From contig NC_049982.1 in NCBI RefSeq assembly GCF_000003815.2, positions 21,444,948 to 21,508,947 of the forward strand: a stretch of 64,000 nt of DNA, written 5' to 3'. Positions 1 to 16,300 of this stretch are shown in pieces. How positions within the stretch are numbered: the stretch's first letter is position 1; each line of letters starts with the position of its first letter. The notes beneath the pieces were generated by a model, which was given only the letters and a program-made list of their open reading frames with translations, did not search any database and was not told the DNA's origin. The position numbers were made by a program, and so were the translations under genes. This DNA is from Branchiostoma floridae (Eukaryota; Chordata; Leptocardii; Amphioxiformes; Branchiostomatidae).

Positions 1-177
1 TGTGCAAAATTATCAGCATTGTCAAATCCAGTCCACGTTTATTGCTATCTAAGCATTATCTAGTTTTCACATGACTATAAAATCAGAAATTCACAAATAA
101 TCTTCATATTTCAGAGATCTTCTTGTTTTGGTGTCGGAATAGTTCAATCAGTACCTGCTACTGTAACTATTTCCATT

Positions 178-362
178 ACTGTAAATGCAGAAATGTTCGC
201 GGTGGACACTTCACCGCGAAATTAAAACCACCGCGAACATTTTTCCATGGCAGTAAGACACTACAGTGCATGGTGCTACCGCGAAATTAAAACCACCGCG
301 AAAAGTCCCTTTTCCCTCTACCGCGAAATTAAATCCCCGCGAACTTAAATGCATTTACAGTA
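178..362. mobile_element. MITE with TACTGTAAATGCA inverted ends and CCGCGAAATTAAA repeats
   Basis: The ends are inverted copies: TACTGTAAATGCA at 178-190 and TGCATTTACAGTA at 350-362. Inside, the motif ACCGCGAAATTAAA recurs three times, separated by short spacers, and its complement TTCGCGGT lies near the left end, so the element can fold extensively. It sits in the HTRA2 intron just 3' of the exon at 560-380. No coding capacity. Confidence 0.7.
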
Positions 363-379
363 TTTTCCCCCAACTTTAC

Positions 380-5601
<5,222 letters not shown>

Positions 5602-6346
5602 TTTCAGTTCTTCCCGTCATCCTCCTCCAGGAAGAAACTACTAACTTTGGAGGGGTGAAAGTTTCCTTGGATTTATATCGAGACATGACACATGTGCTGC
5701 GCTGTTTATGAGTACGAGTTTAACGCGTATTACGTGTAACGTTAAGTTAGAGACAATTTTCAAACTGAATCTATTCTGAAATAAAAACAGACGTTGCCAG
5801 TGCATTCTATAGAACCTCTGGTAGGAACAATTCATACATTTCTAACTAAAGATGGTTGAAAAAAATAAAAACTTCCAAACTGCAACAAGATTTTTTGGTT
5901 AAAATTGAAGCAAAGTGTTATATTGTTTCTTGAATAGCACAATACGCATAGCACAAATCCTGTAATACAGATGCCCTTTCTTTCATCCAAGCTCTTTTTT
6001 TTAATTATTTTTTTTCCATTACAGTCTTGTCTATTTGGGACTGTAACTAGTACAATGTAATGGATATCTTTTTTCTTCTTTCTGATCAGACAGTCTTGCC
6101 ATCCATAGATACAAGTAAATAATATTTCACAGAACGGCTAAACAGTGTCATATATCACATTTTTGCCAAAGGCAAAGTTCCTTTTATCTAGTCGTTAAAT
6201 GTACAGTATCATCATCATAACATTACACATAACATAACTATACTTAACGGAATATGGATCATTATGATGATATAAATAAGAGCGATGTCCCATAGCGAGC
6301 TCGAAGTTCAGGTCCGAGGGTTGTCACCCAGTGTTTTTTTATGACC
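5602..6346. other. Interval between HTRA2 start and the H3-variant gene
   Basis: No coding exon seen. It should contain the HTRA2 promoter (near 5602-5800, minus strand) and the 3' UTR of the H3-variant gene (below 6347). AT-rich; I see no TATA box or repeat I would defend. Confidence 0.4.
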
Positions 6347-7384
6347 CTAATGTAGTCTCTCCCCACGCAGCCGCAATGCAAGGTGCATGTCCCTGGGCAT
6401 GACGGTGACTCGTTTGGCATGAAGGGCGCACAAGTTCAAATCCTCGAACAACCCCACAAGGTAGGCCTCTGCAGCTTCCTGTAGGCATCAAACAATAAAC
6501 AGTCATTTAGACAAAATCTTTAAACAAACTGCTATTGCGCAAGTGACCATTATTTCATTTGATTGTTCACCAACAAAACATACGGCTCTTTGCTCAATTA
6601 TAACCAACGGGAGCTTTCATCCTTGCTATAAACGTACAGCTATTACATTTCTGCAAAATTTCAAGCTGAGGCACGTACTTGCAATGCAAAAAGCGCATCG
6701 ACTTGAAACTTCAATTCCAGGTTGAACCGCCAGGCGACCTCTCTGACTAGTCGCTGGAAGGTCATCTTGGGAATGAGAAGTGCCGTGCTGCGTTGGAACT
6801 TGCGGATCTCTTTGAGAGCTTTCCTCCCTGGACGGAAACGCCTTTGCATTTTCCTCTTGTCTGCATTGTACATCTTTGTGCCTGAAAATAAATCATTGTA
6901 CAGTATCATTATATGAACTGCTAGTTCAGCCTGGCCGTTTTCGTAACGTATGGAGGTTTTCAGACAGGTATAATTAATCGTATTGATAATATTTTAGAAA
7001 AACATACGGTGCTCAGAGTGTTGATCTGATCATACAAGCAACGGAGAGATCGCTTGCAAACAGTTCTAATAAGTTCTAGTACTGGACGTTTCAAATTGTT
7101 TTAATTTTCGTTCCATTGATAACGTTAGTCCTAACTCAATCTGCTATACTATGAAAAAATCACTGAATGTTCTTTGACCATATCTTATTGCGGGGGTGTT
7201 TTTTTTTTCTTCAACTTCATAGCAATACGCAGCATTCACCTCGGCCTTGCGTGCCGTGTTGATTCGCTGCCTCCGTGACGAAAGGAGACGGCCAGGGCTG
7301 TGTAGTCGATCTCACCGGAGAGGCGAACGTCACTGGTCTTTGTCGTGAGCCACGCTTTCTCGAGAGTTGCTTGGTTCGAGCCAT
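6347..7384 (-). CDS. CENP-A-like divergent histone H3 variant (cenH3 candidate)
   Basis: Exons 7384-7240, 6881-6679 and 6478-6347 join in phase (145+203+132 nt) to give 159 residues. The tail begins [10 protein letters not shown], as in canonical H3, then diverges completely (no K14/K18/K27-type motifs). The core reads [35 protein letters not shown], an alpha-2 segment ending DALFALQ, then [29 protein letters not shown] and stop after [17 protein letters not shown] and EAAEA are closer to CENP-A than to H3.1/H3.3. Loop 1 is not lengthened relative to H3. Presence of introns and divergence exclude a replication-dependent histone gene. The donor of the first exon (CGAG/GTGAAT) is ordinary but not strong; exon 8427-8370 is a competing first exon. 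Function as the centromeric histone is inference; a testis-type or other divergent H3 variant is the alternative. Confidence 0.8.
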
Positions 7385-7730
7385 TAACTTGTCAACCAGC
7401 AACCACACACAAGAATTCCCTAGTGACGAAGATAACAAATAAAGTAAGCCGACGTCAACAGCGCTATCAAATGTTACCCTTAAACAGAGCAAGTTTCTCA
7501 CAATTACATGACAGCAAATGGTATCATTACGGTATTACCTGAGGCTTAGATAAATACACTTTCGGTGGCAGTCTTACTCTACCTAACGTTACAAGTACTT
7601 TATCCAGCACACTATGCTGAAGGTTGGAATTCAAAAATGGCGGCAAGGTGATCAAAGCTAATGCGCATGCGTTGTACAGTTGTCGTCTGCAATGACACGG
7701 CATCAGAACGCAAAGGTAGAGACTATGATC

Positions 7731-7884
7731 TCATCATCATCATCCGGGCGTGCTGGTTGCACGGATGGCCATGACTCTCTTCCTCCATCCTTCCCTATCC
7801 TCCATAGCCTTGGGCAGTTCTTCAGCCGAGCAGCCAGAATCATCACAAAGTTGATGTACATATGTTTTGCGTAGTCTACCTCTG
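7731..7884 (-). mobile_element. LINE 3' fragment (end of reverse transcriptase ORF plus GAT tail)
   Basis: On the minus strand the bases read RGRLRKTYVHQLCDDSGC, then SAEELPKAMEDREGWRKRV, then MAIRATSTPG and a stop, followed at once by a GATGATGATGAT tail (7731-7743). This is the typical C-terminal tail of non-LTR retrotransposon polyproteins common in marine invertebrate genomes, truncated at its 5' end. It lies between the two candidate first exons of the histone variant. Confidence 0.72.
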
Positions 7885-8369
7885 ATCTATTTTAAGACCT
7901 TTTAATACTTAAAAGTTATTAACGTTATTGCAATACTTTGCTAGAACTACTTTTCTGGAGTACTTGTTCAATGAAGCATTCTAACAAATAGCCAGACTGT
8001 GAGTAAGATGCAATTAATACTACTGAATTTGTAGGCGTTAAAGGATCAAATCTCAAACAATTTTCAGATAACGCGGTAACACTCACCGAGTTAACAAGTG
8101 CAACAGTGTTGGAGGATCTAAGCTCTAAGATGATTTTGTTCCAAAACTGACAAAACTTCCCGCATTTTCCATTGTTCTCCTCCGGGTTCAATTGAATGAC
8201 CAATCAATGATGTTCACGAAACATATTCAGCCAAACAAATTTGAACATTGTAGGATTAATATCCATTGGCATAATACCGGTCGGTTTACTGAAATTTCTG
8301 AAGCAATGCTAATTTGGCAAATGATCAACGCATCATTTTCTCCAGTTACATGTTGCTGTTACAGCTTAC

Positions 8370-8427
8370 CTTTGCCACTTCTTCTGTGTAAATTATTTTG
8401 TCTCCCTGGTCCTGCTAAAAACATCAT
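8370..8427 (-). CDS. Candidate alternative first exon of the H3-variant gene
   Basis: An ATG at 8427 opens MMFLAGPGRQNNLHRRSGK and ends in phase 1 at a good donor (AAAG/GTAAGC). It joins exon 6881-6679 in frame (...[16 protein letters not shown]). Alternatively the segment is an internal exon using the acceptor TTTTTAG just inside it. The arginine/lysine-rich composition fits a histone tail. If used, the variant would lack the MARTKQ terminus. Based only on splice signals and phase. Confidence 0.4.
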
Positions 8428-10306
8428 ATCGTAATTGGAACACACCGCAGAATTGCACGGAGAACGGGCGCGTGGTTGGAAGGGGTGCACTATACCGGCC
8501 GAACGAAACACGGCACAATTAACTGCCGCTATGTACCTTTATACATCCTCTGTTGTTCCTTTCTTTCCTGTTAGTAGTTGCACAAAACAAAAATCTGCAT
8601 GAGCATACAAAAAGTCATGAGAAAATGGGCGTATACTGACAAGAATTTTCATTTAATTTTGGTCCGTCACAACCGCTATGACGTAAAACTTTACTGCTGG
8701 CCGTAGCATTAAAAATGGCGGGAAAATGGTGGCGTACGTTCAATTTGACCCATTCAGCCGTAGATCCGGGCGATAATGCAACGGTTCCTCACACTTTTAC
8801 ACGAGTTGTAGGTCACCAAAAGAAATTCAAGATTGCTGTTGAATCATGCTCGTCTTGTGCCGTGAGCACATGTGATTATTATCTACAAATCTGGCGATGA
8901 ACGTGACAGTGTGTTTGTCCCACGACGAGCTCGCCTGCCCCGAAAATGACCTGAAACCTTTTGGCCTTGTTGTCTTGGAATGCATTGTTATCGATGCTTT
9001 GTAAATTATGTATTGGACACCTAGATGTCTGAAGTGTGCATACCAGAGAAATAACTATTGTTGCATGTGTAGATCTCTTTAAGTTCCACTATTTTTAATC
9101 GACCGGTATAAGGCTTATGACCGGTATTATGCCAATGCATGTTACAGACAACACTTGTGCAAGTAGTTTGGCCTAAATTACACTTAGTTGTCTCACCAGT
9201 AGGAAATAGTAATGCCACTAAAATGTTACAGACATCTTACAAATGCACTTGTATATGCCCATGCAACAGATAAGATAATGTTCCTTGTTGCTGACATGCT
9301 AGTAACCCGGACGTTTTGCCAACACTCTTTGTACGGCAGCATGTATGAGGGTGAGTCAAGACGCCATGCAATTGGTTTTATAACAAGCTTAAGTTATGTT
9401 TTAATCGAGTTGAAATTTGGCAATTTGACAAAACGCATTGGAAGTCTGTCAGACGATCAATTCCTCTAGTAGATATAGATCTACCCCACTTACAAATGTG
9501 CCCTTACAATTTTGTCGGTTATATAACAATTTTCATTTATGAACTCCAAGTAGTTCCGCTTTTACAGCTGCTGAGATGAAATGGGTTGTGATATCAACCA
9601 GAACCAGCTTGTTGATCAAAGGCTTTTAATATAGTAGAATATTTTCCCATTAACAAAAAGGAACGAAGCTTGACAGTATACTAGTAAAGACCGAGAAGTA
9701 TACTAAGTTTTCAAGATGTTGTTTCTCTTATTTCAAGAAAAAATGTTTGAAAAAATGTTCATCAACACGACGCACATTCAGGGCCTTGGTGTCCGCTCTG
9801 AATTCAGCTCGCAATCACTCCACTCCAGCAACGCCAACGGAAAAAGAAAACTGAATTCACAGATGAAAATAAGCATATAGAGATCAATTGGACCATTTGG
9901 CACTAGACTTTATGAGAATCATCTGCGAAGAGCTTGTACTAATTCACAATCATGTGAAATATCAACCTTTAAAACCTTTGATTGTCCGGAAGTGTGCACT
10001 TTGATTAAAAAACATAGCACTGTTTGAATAGCAAGATTAAACGGTAAGATGACCTTTTGACCGCGCATTGAACACTCATTGATTTGATTGGTGTTGGCCG
10101 GTTTCACGAAGGTAACTGGAGGGCAAGGAGACAGGTTCGGCACACTCCCCACTTCCGGTTCTATCTCAAGAAAGCCTTTCAATATCCGGTTTCCTGTTTG
10201 GATCGAAGAAAGTTCAACTTGTTTTCTAAGGTCAGCATTTTGAAGACAAGCATCGTCGCAACTTTGTGGTAGTGCTTCCACTACAGCGGCGGTACAACTA
10301 GAAGCC
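8428..10306. other. Intergenic region upstream of the mosaic protease
   Basis: No gene I can support firmly. A plus-strand frame at 8715-8900 opens with AAAATGGCG but shows no family resemblance. A minus-strand frame of 129 codons (10308-9919, [15 protein letters not shown]...) starts at an ATG overlapping the protease start codon head-to-head; I do not recognise it. The protease promoter should lie here. Confidence 0.35.
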
Positions 10307-13300
10307 ATGATGTTGTTTGTTCAATTCCTGTTCGGATTATCCATTGTGTCTTGCGTCTGCTTGTCAACAACAATAGGTGAGTTTGACTACTATTGTCACG
10401 TGTGCCGTCATAACAACATGTGATGATCACACGGTAGCAAACTTGAAGTAGATAACATCTTTATGTCGCTATATAAATGTTATCAACCCTCTCTGCATAT
10501 TCTTGGGGTTGTCCACTTTAAGAATGATGCTGATTTGGGGGACAAACAACCTGTTTTTGATATCTTTTAATCAACCTTTGACTAGTTCATTACCTTGAAT
10601 GATCTTGCTTTGTATGTGACAAACATTAGGTAGGAAAACATTTTGCTCATAGGTATTTGCATGTTTAATAAAGTATGAATACATTTCAATAGTAATGATT
10701 TAAAACTTTAGCATAAAATCGTTTACGGTACTGGATTGTACCAAGCTCGTTGAGTGCTGCAAACATCATCTTACTCACGTACGGGAATGGACTTTGTTTT
10801 GCAGCCCAGTTCCCGTCGGCCTCTGATGAGGACTATGTCCCCTGCTGGACGGGAGCCCAGTGCGACCCTTGCCCCGCAGGCTTCGTCGGCAGCGTCAACG
10901 GCCAGAGCCGCTGCTGTCCGAACTGTGCCCCACAAGGTAGGGAGCGCGCTTGTACGGATACGGCATCAATAGTCTCTAGATATTCAGTCAGGAACAGTCA
11001 GCAGATGTTGGAAGAAGGTCTGCATCTTTTCCGTAAGGCGTAGGAAAGATCGGAAGGGATCCGAAGAGAAGAGTTCCAACCCTCCAAAGGTGGTGAGTTA
11101 GAAAAAAAATAGACCTATGACATTTAGAAGACATACGACCTTCCCTACTAATATCTGCTTGCAGATTAGCCTTCAGTCTTGGGAATCCATTTCCTGTAGG
11201 CTTTGGAGGAGGCAGATATTTTTGGCGACGCCTCAGAAGCGGAGTAGAAGAGCACAGGTACAGATTACGTGTACAAGATGTTCAAATATTCATTATNNNN
11301 NNNNNNNNNNNNNNNNNNNNNNNNNNNNNNNNNNNNNNNNNNNNNNNNNNNNNNNNNNNNNNNNNNNNNNNNNNNNNNNNNNNNNNNNNNNNNNNNNNNN
11401 NNNNNNNNNNNNNNNNNNNNNNNNNNNNNNNNNNNNNNNNNNNNNNNNNNNNNNNNNNNNNNNNNNNNNNNNNNNNNNNNNNNNNNNNNNNNNNNNNNNN
11501 NNNNNNNNNNNNNNNNNNNNNNNNNNNNNNNNNNNNNNNNNNNNNNNNNNNNNNNNNNNNNNNNNNNNNNNNNNNNNNNNNNNNNNNNNNNNNNNNNNNN
11601 NNNNNNNNNNNNNNNNNNNNNNNNNNNNNNNNNNNNNNNNNNNNNNNNNNNNNNNNNNNNNNNNNNNNNNNNNNNNNNNNNNNNNNNNNNNNNNNNNNNN
11701 NNNNNNNNNNNNNNNNNNNNNNNNNNNNNNNNNNNNNNNNNNNNNNNNNNNNNNNNNNNNNNNNNNNNNNNNNNNNNNNNNNNNNNNNNNNNNNNNNNNN
11801 NNNNNNNNNNNNNNNNNNNNNNNNNNNNNNNNNNNNNNNNNNNNNNNNNNNNNNNNNNNNNNNNNNNNNNNNNNNNNNNNNNNNNNNNNNNNNNNNNNNN
11901 NNNNNNNNNNNNNNNNNNNNNNNNNNNNNNNNNNNNNNNNNNNNNNNNNNNNNNNNNNNNNNNNNNNNNNNNNNNNNNNNNNNNNNNNNNNNNNNNNNNN
12001 NNNNNNNNNNNNNNNNNNNNNNNNNNNNNNNNNNNNNNNNNNNNNNNNNNNNNNNNNNNNNNNNNNNNNNNNNNNNNNNNNNNNNNNNNNNNNNNNNNNN
12101 NNNNNNNNNNNNNNNNNNNNNNNNNNNNNNNNNNNNNNNNNNNNNNNNNNNNNNNNNNNNNNNNNNNNNNNNNNNNNNNNNNNNNNNNNNNNNNNNNNNN
12201 NNNNNNNNNNNNNNNNNNNNNNNNNGTGTCATAATCATATGGTAAACTGTATAACTTGAATGTCTACAGGTAAATCAGGACCTGGAGGTGAGGAGCCACT
12301 AGCCGTAAGGGCGGCCAGTACGGGGGAGGAGGAGGCAGCCGGGCCGGCGGACGGGCCGGGGGAGGGGGAGGATACTCCCGGGCCGTCAACAGGGTCACAC
12401 CGGGAGAAAGGATCGCCGTGACGGTGGGCGAGGCGGGGACTCCGCACTACGCCAAGCCGGGAGACGGGGTGGTGGTTGTCGCCTGGGGACGGGAGATCAA
12501 CCCGACAGGGGACATGGTCACCTGCCCCGGCTGTGCCGACTGTCCCTGTCTGTGGGCTGAAATTACACCAGGTAATTCTGCCATCCATGTGTACCCAACT
12601 TCGGTTAGGGAGGTTCTCTCCCGGTTGGGACGTAAAGCCGCAGGTCCCGTGTTTGAGGAGAGCCATGCCTCGAGCTCACCACACTTGTCGAAAGGTACCG
12701 ATACTGGTCCATCCTGCAGTGAGTGGATCAAACCTGGTCTTACGCAGCTTGATTGTGCTTACTGTTAAAAAAATGACGTATTACGTCTAAAGGCGGTTTA
12801 CTGGTAATGCAGAACAAACAGACAAAACTAAACAGAAAAATAAGAAAGTCAAAGAAAAAGACAGCAAAAAGGAGAGAAAATGAAAAGAATTGGAAAGGGG
12901 TGGAAAGATGGGAAGATAGAAAAGGAGGGAGTAGGGGGTGAAAGTGGAAAGACCAGAAAAGAAAGAAAACGAAAGACATGTATGCACTTCATATGCACTT
13001 CCTGAATCATTTTAATTCACATATCTAGATCCCGCTGTTCCGGTAACCACCGAGCCTCCCCCTGTACCCGAGAATGAGAGGAGGAGGTGTACCGGAAGTG
13101 CCGGTTACTGTCCAGGTGCACACGTGACCGGTGCGCGGTGTGTAGACGGTTTCTGTGAGTGCTCCGGTCAGGAATACCAGAAATACACCTGCTTACGTAA
13201 GTTGACGTTTCCTTTTTGGTCTAGAATTACATTCATGTAAATTACTGAACAGATGAATGTAAAGATGCACTCTCACTGCACTTGCGTCAAGCTTGCGTCA

Positions 13301-16300
13301 CTGCGGGGTTCGTACACTGCGTCACTGTTTTGTTATTTTCTCCGTTTTCTTAAAATAATTTATATACTGCGTAATACGTAAAAGTATGACTTAGAAGACG
13401 ACAAACTACACAAAAAGTAAGAAAATTCGTTCTTTATCTCTGNNNNNNNNNNNNNNNNNNNNNNNNNNNNNNNNNNNNNNNNNNNNNNNNNNNNNNNNNN
13501 NNNNNNNNNNNNNNNNNNNNNNNNNNNNNNNNNNNNNNNNNNCTGCTTCAAACTTCCGTACAGACGGCATCACGCGGAAGGACCAACGACTTTACATTCA
13601 TCTATGTATCATGTATCGCATGCTGTACACCGTAGCTGGATATTGCGATCATATATATCTCGAAGTTCATATTTTAGAGTAATAGAGAGAAAGAAGTTGG
13701 TGCAATACTATAGTGTAACGGTATATCGTATAATCTAAAGCCATTGCAGCTTTTAGCCAATCAAACCTGTCATCTTAATCACCCTAGCGGTTGTCGGAAG
13801 CTGTGCAATATCACGTGACTCCAGCGACGCACGAGCTGTGCCTGGTTTTCAGTCCAGGTCGGGTGAGGTGTACAGTTGTGTAGCGGAGGACAACAGTCAG
13901 TATGAAGTCCACGCTCTGGCCGTGTATGAAGGCTACGGACCACGAAGGTATGTCAACATGTGCGTGTGTACAGCCTTTTCATCGGAACAGAAAGAATCCA
14001 AAACTTTTGTTGTTTATTCTCTTTGGCCTATGAAGTCTGTCAGAGTTGCCAAACGCAAACTAGACTATAGTTCCACTTTATAAAATGTTTGTCTATTTCA
14101 TCCGTCTAGGGGTTTCCAACAGGAGCCAACAGGGGGAGCCACAATGAACGTGTACGTCACCGCGGACCGGCTGGCCAAGCCTGTCGTGTTTGTGTTGAGT
14201 TCTTACGAGCCTGTCAACTGGGTGATCCATCTACCGGATGATGTCGAACTTCATAGAGTTGACCTGGTATGTGGAAGCGAATTGCTTTTGTGGCGTGTTA
14301 AATAAAAGCACTTTGGGAAGTTGTGTTCTCCAGAATGATACAGGTTTCTGTAAAACGAATTCAATACAGTCAACAAAGTAATAACAATTAAAAATATTTT
14401 GGCTAGATGGCCTACTATCTCACGCAACATACCAGTGTGACCGTGCGACGTGGATCAGTCAAAAGGGTGCTACGCCTGTCTGGTCGGATAGGGGGCGTCC
14501 CTGCGTGTGCGTACGGGAAAGACGAAGGCGGTTGCGACACACTGGAGCTGTTGAAATACATCCAAGAAACATTTGGACCCGTGACGTCTTTCACCGGAAC
14601 ATATAGGGCGGCGCAGTGGAGTTTGCGCATAGGTAAATGGTTTACTACTAACGTTACATACAAATCTGGATGAATATGTAAATTCATTCGTTGTCATCTG
14701 TCTTTCAAAGCGTGAATAGATAAAATGACATTTAGGTTTCAACATATTCCCAGACGAGTGCTTAATATATGCTCTCAGGGCAATTTCCTCATGCGAAATT
14801 TCACTTTTGATATGCACAATTTTATGTGCAACTGTCCAATATCTATTAACATTAAGCCAGATAAGACACCGTATATAACGTTAGATATGGAAATAGTGCT
14901 TGGTCACATTGATATAACTTGCGTTTGACATCGTTTCAGGACAACCTCCTGAAGAGTCGATTCCGCCTGGTCAGGTGCCATGTTGGACTGGCTCCCAGTG
15001 TGACGCATGCCCATCCGGGAATGTAGGGAGCGTGAACGGTGACAAGCGCTGCTGTCCGAACTGCGCCGCTCAAGGTAGGCGGCGCTTTTGAGCTTTCGAC
15101 GTGCAGTGTTACCGTCGGAACAACGCTGTTGATTGACTACAGGAGAGTAACTGCGACTGTGGAGATCATCAAGTAACGCTAACGCCATATATAAACATCT
15201 TGGGACTCATGACTGTCTGTAAGACAAAATTTGTGGATGAATACAGCTGATGACGGCATCTTGTCGTTACAGGTTTGATACTGTCACCCTCCTTCTGCTT
15301 TTGCCGCCGGACGCCTGAAACAGATGAAGATGGCGAGGGAGGAGAAATATTAGACACAGGAAGTGACGGTATGTTTTCGTCGGTACTTAGAATTACAAGG
15401 CATAATTTGTGGTGATCAAAGAGAAAAAAAAGGAATACTTGTACTGCTTGATCATCAATATTGATTATATATGTTTGTGTGCATCACAGGTTCTAAAGGA
15501 CAAGTTAAGTTCACCAGGTCCGGAGTATTTGTTGTTCCTGACGGGGTGACCGCCGTTGACGTCATCTGTATCGGAGGTGGGGGAGGGGGGCGTGACGACC
15601 ATGCCGAGATCCTGGGGGCCTATCCGTACGGCGGGAACGGCGGGAATTCTTCCTTCGGACGGTACCTGACGGCGGAGGGAGGGAAAGGCGCCAAGGCGGG
15701 AAACGCCGGTAAGTGCAGCTACAAAAGGCATGATCAATACAAAATGGATGGGCGCTGATGAACTTAAAAAGAAAACTGTAAATCAAAAGGTAGACCACCA
15801 CGACGAATTTCCAATTCTCTTGAGCCAATGAATGGACTCACTTGAGACTACAACATGACGTTGGCATAAACGATAAACGTGCGTAACGTTAACGACTCGG
15901 AAGGTACAGGAGGTATCAACGGTCGCCTACTAGTCGCTAGAATGGCGGAAATCTGTGCAACTTTAACAATTTGTAGTGACATCTTGTGTCCCTAGGCGGA
16001 GAGGGTGGGAAAGGGACCGTGGCGGACGGAGGACAGGGCGGGGTTGGAGGCGGGTGTAGCGCAGGCGCAGGAGCTGCCGGACAGACATCAGGAGGCGGAG
16101 GCGGGCTGGTGCCGGGATCCTCCACACACCCGTTCTGTGGGGCAGGGGGCAGCAGCGGCGGGTCCTCCTGCGGATCCGAGTTTGAGGATATGCCTCCAGG
16201 TGTGTACCCTAATACTAGGCCAGATTCGTAACAAAACACCAGGTAGATACAAGATTTACGTTTCAAACTTTCGATGGAAACAATACAGAAACTGAGGTCG

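Larger units (their letters stand above)
10805..14632 (+). other. Mosaic protease, duplicated block 1
   Basis: Modules in order: a small Cys-rich module ([16 protein letters not shown]...RCCPNC, 10805-10936); gap, where two or three Gly-rich exons are expected by comparison with block 2; a Gly-rich exon (12270-12571) ending CPGCADCPC; a Cys-rich module ([13 protein letters not shown]...[10 protein letters not shown], 13029-13196); and an unnamed module over three exons (VVGSCAI..., [26 protein letters not shown]...[11 protein letters not shown]; 13788-14632). The second half of the Gly-rich fold ([20 protein letters not shown]) recalls Gly-rich domains of ALK-type receptors and phage tail-fibre tips. 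I cannot name the other modules. Confidence 0.75.

Noticed and set aside
8715-8900. Plus-strand frame MAGKWWRTFNLTHSAVD..., 61 codons with a fair start context
   Set aside because: No donor, partner exon or recognisable domain; likely chance.
12235-12666. Minus-strand frames rich in Pro/Ser opposite the Gly-rich exons (also 15937-16329 and 16510-16830)
   Set aside because: They are shadows of the GC-rich, Gly-encoding plus-strand exons.
15911-15980. Possible extra Gly-rich exon after TACAG at 15909 in the protease
   Set aside because: No good donor follows and the flanking exons already join in phase.
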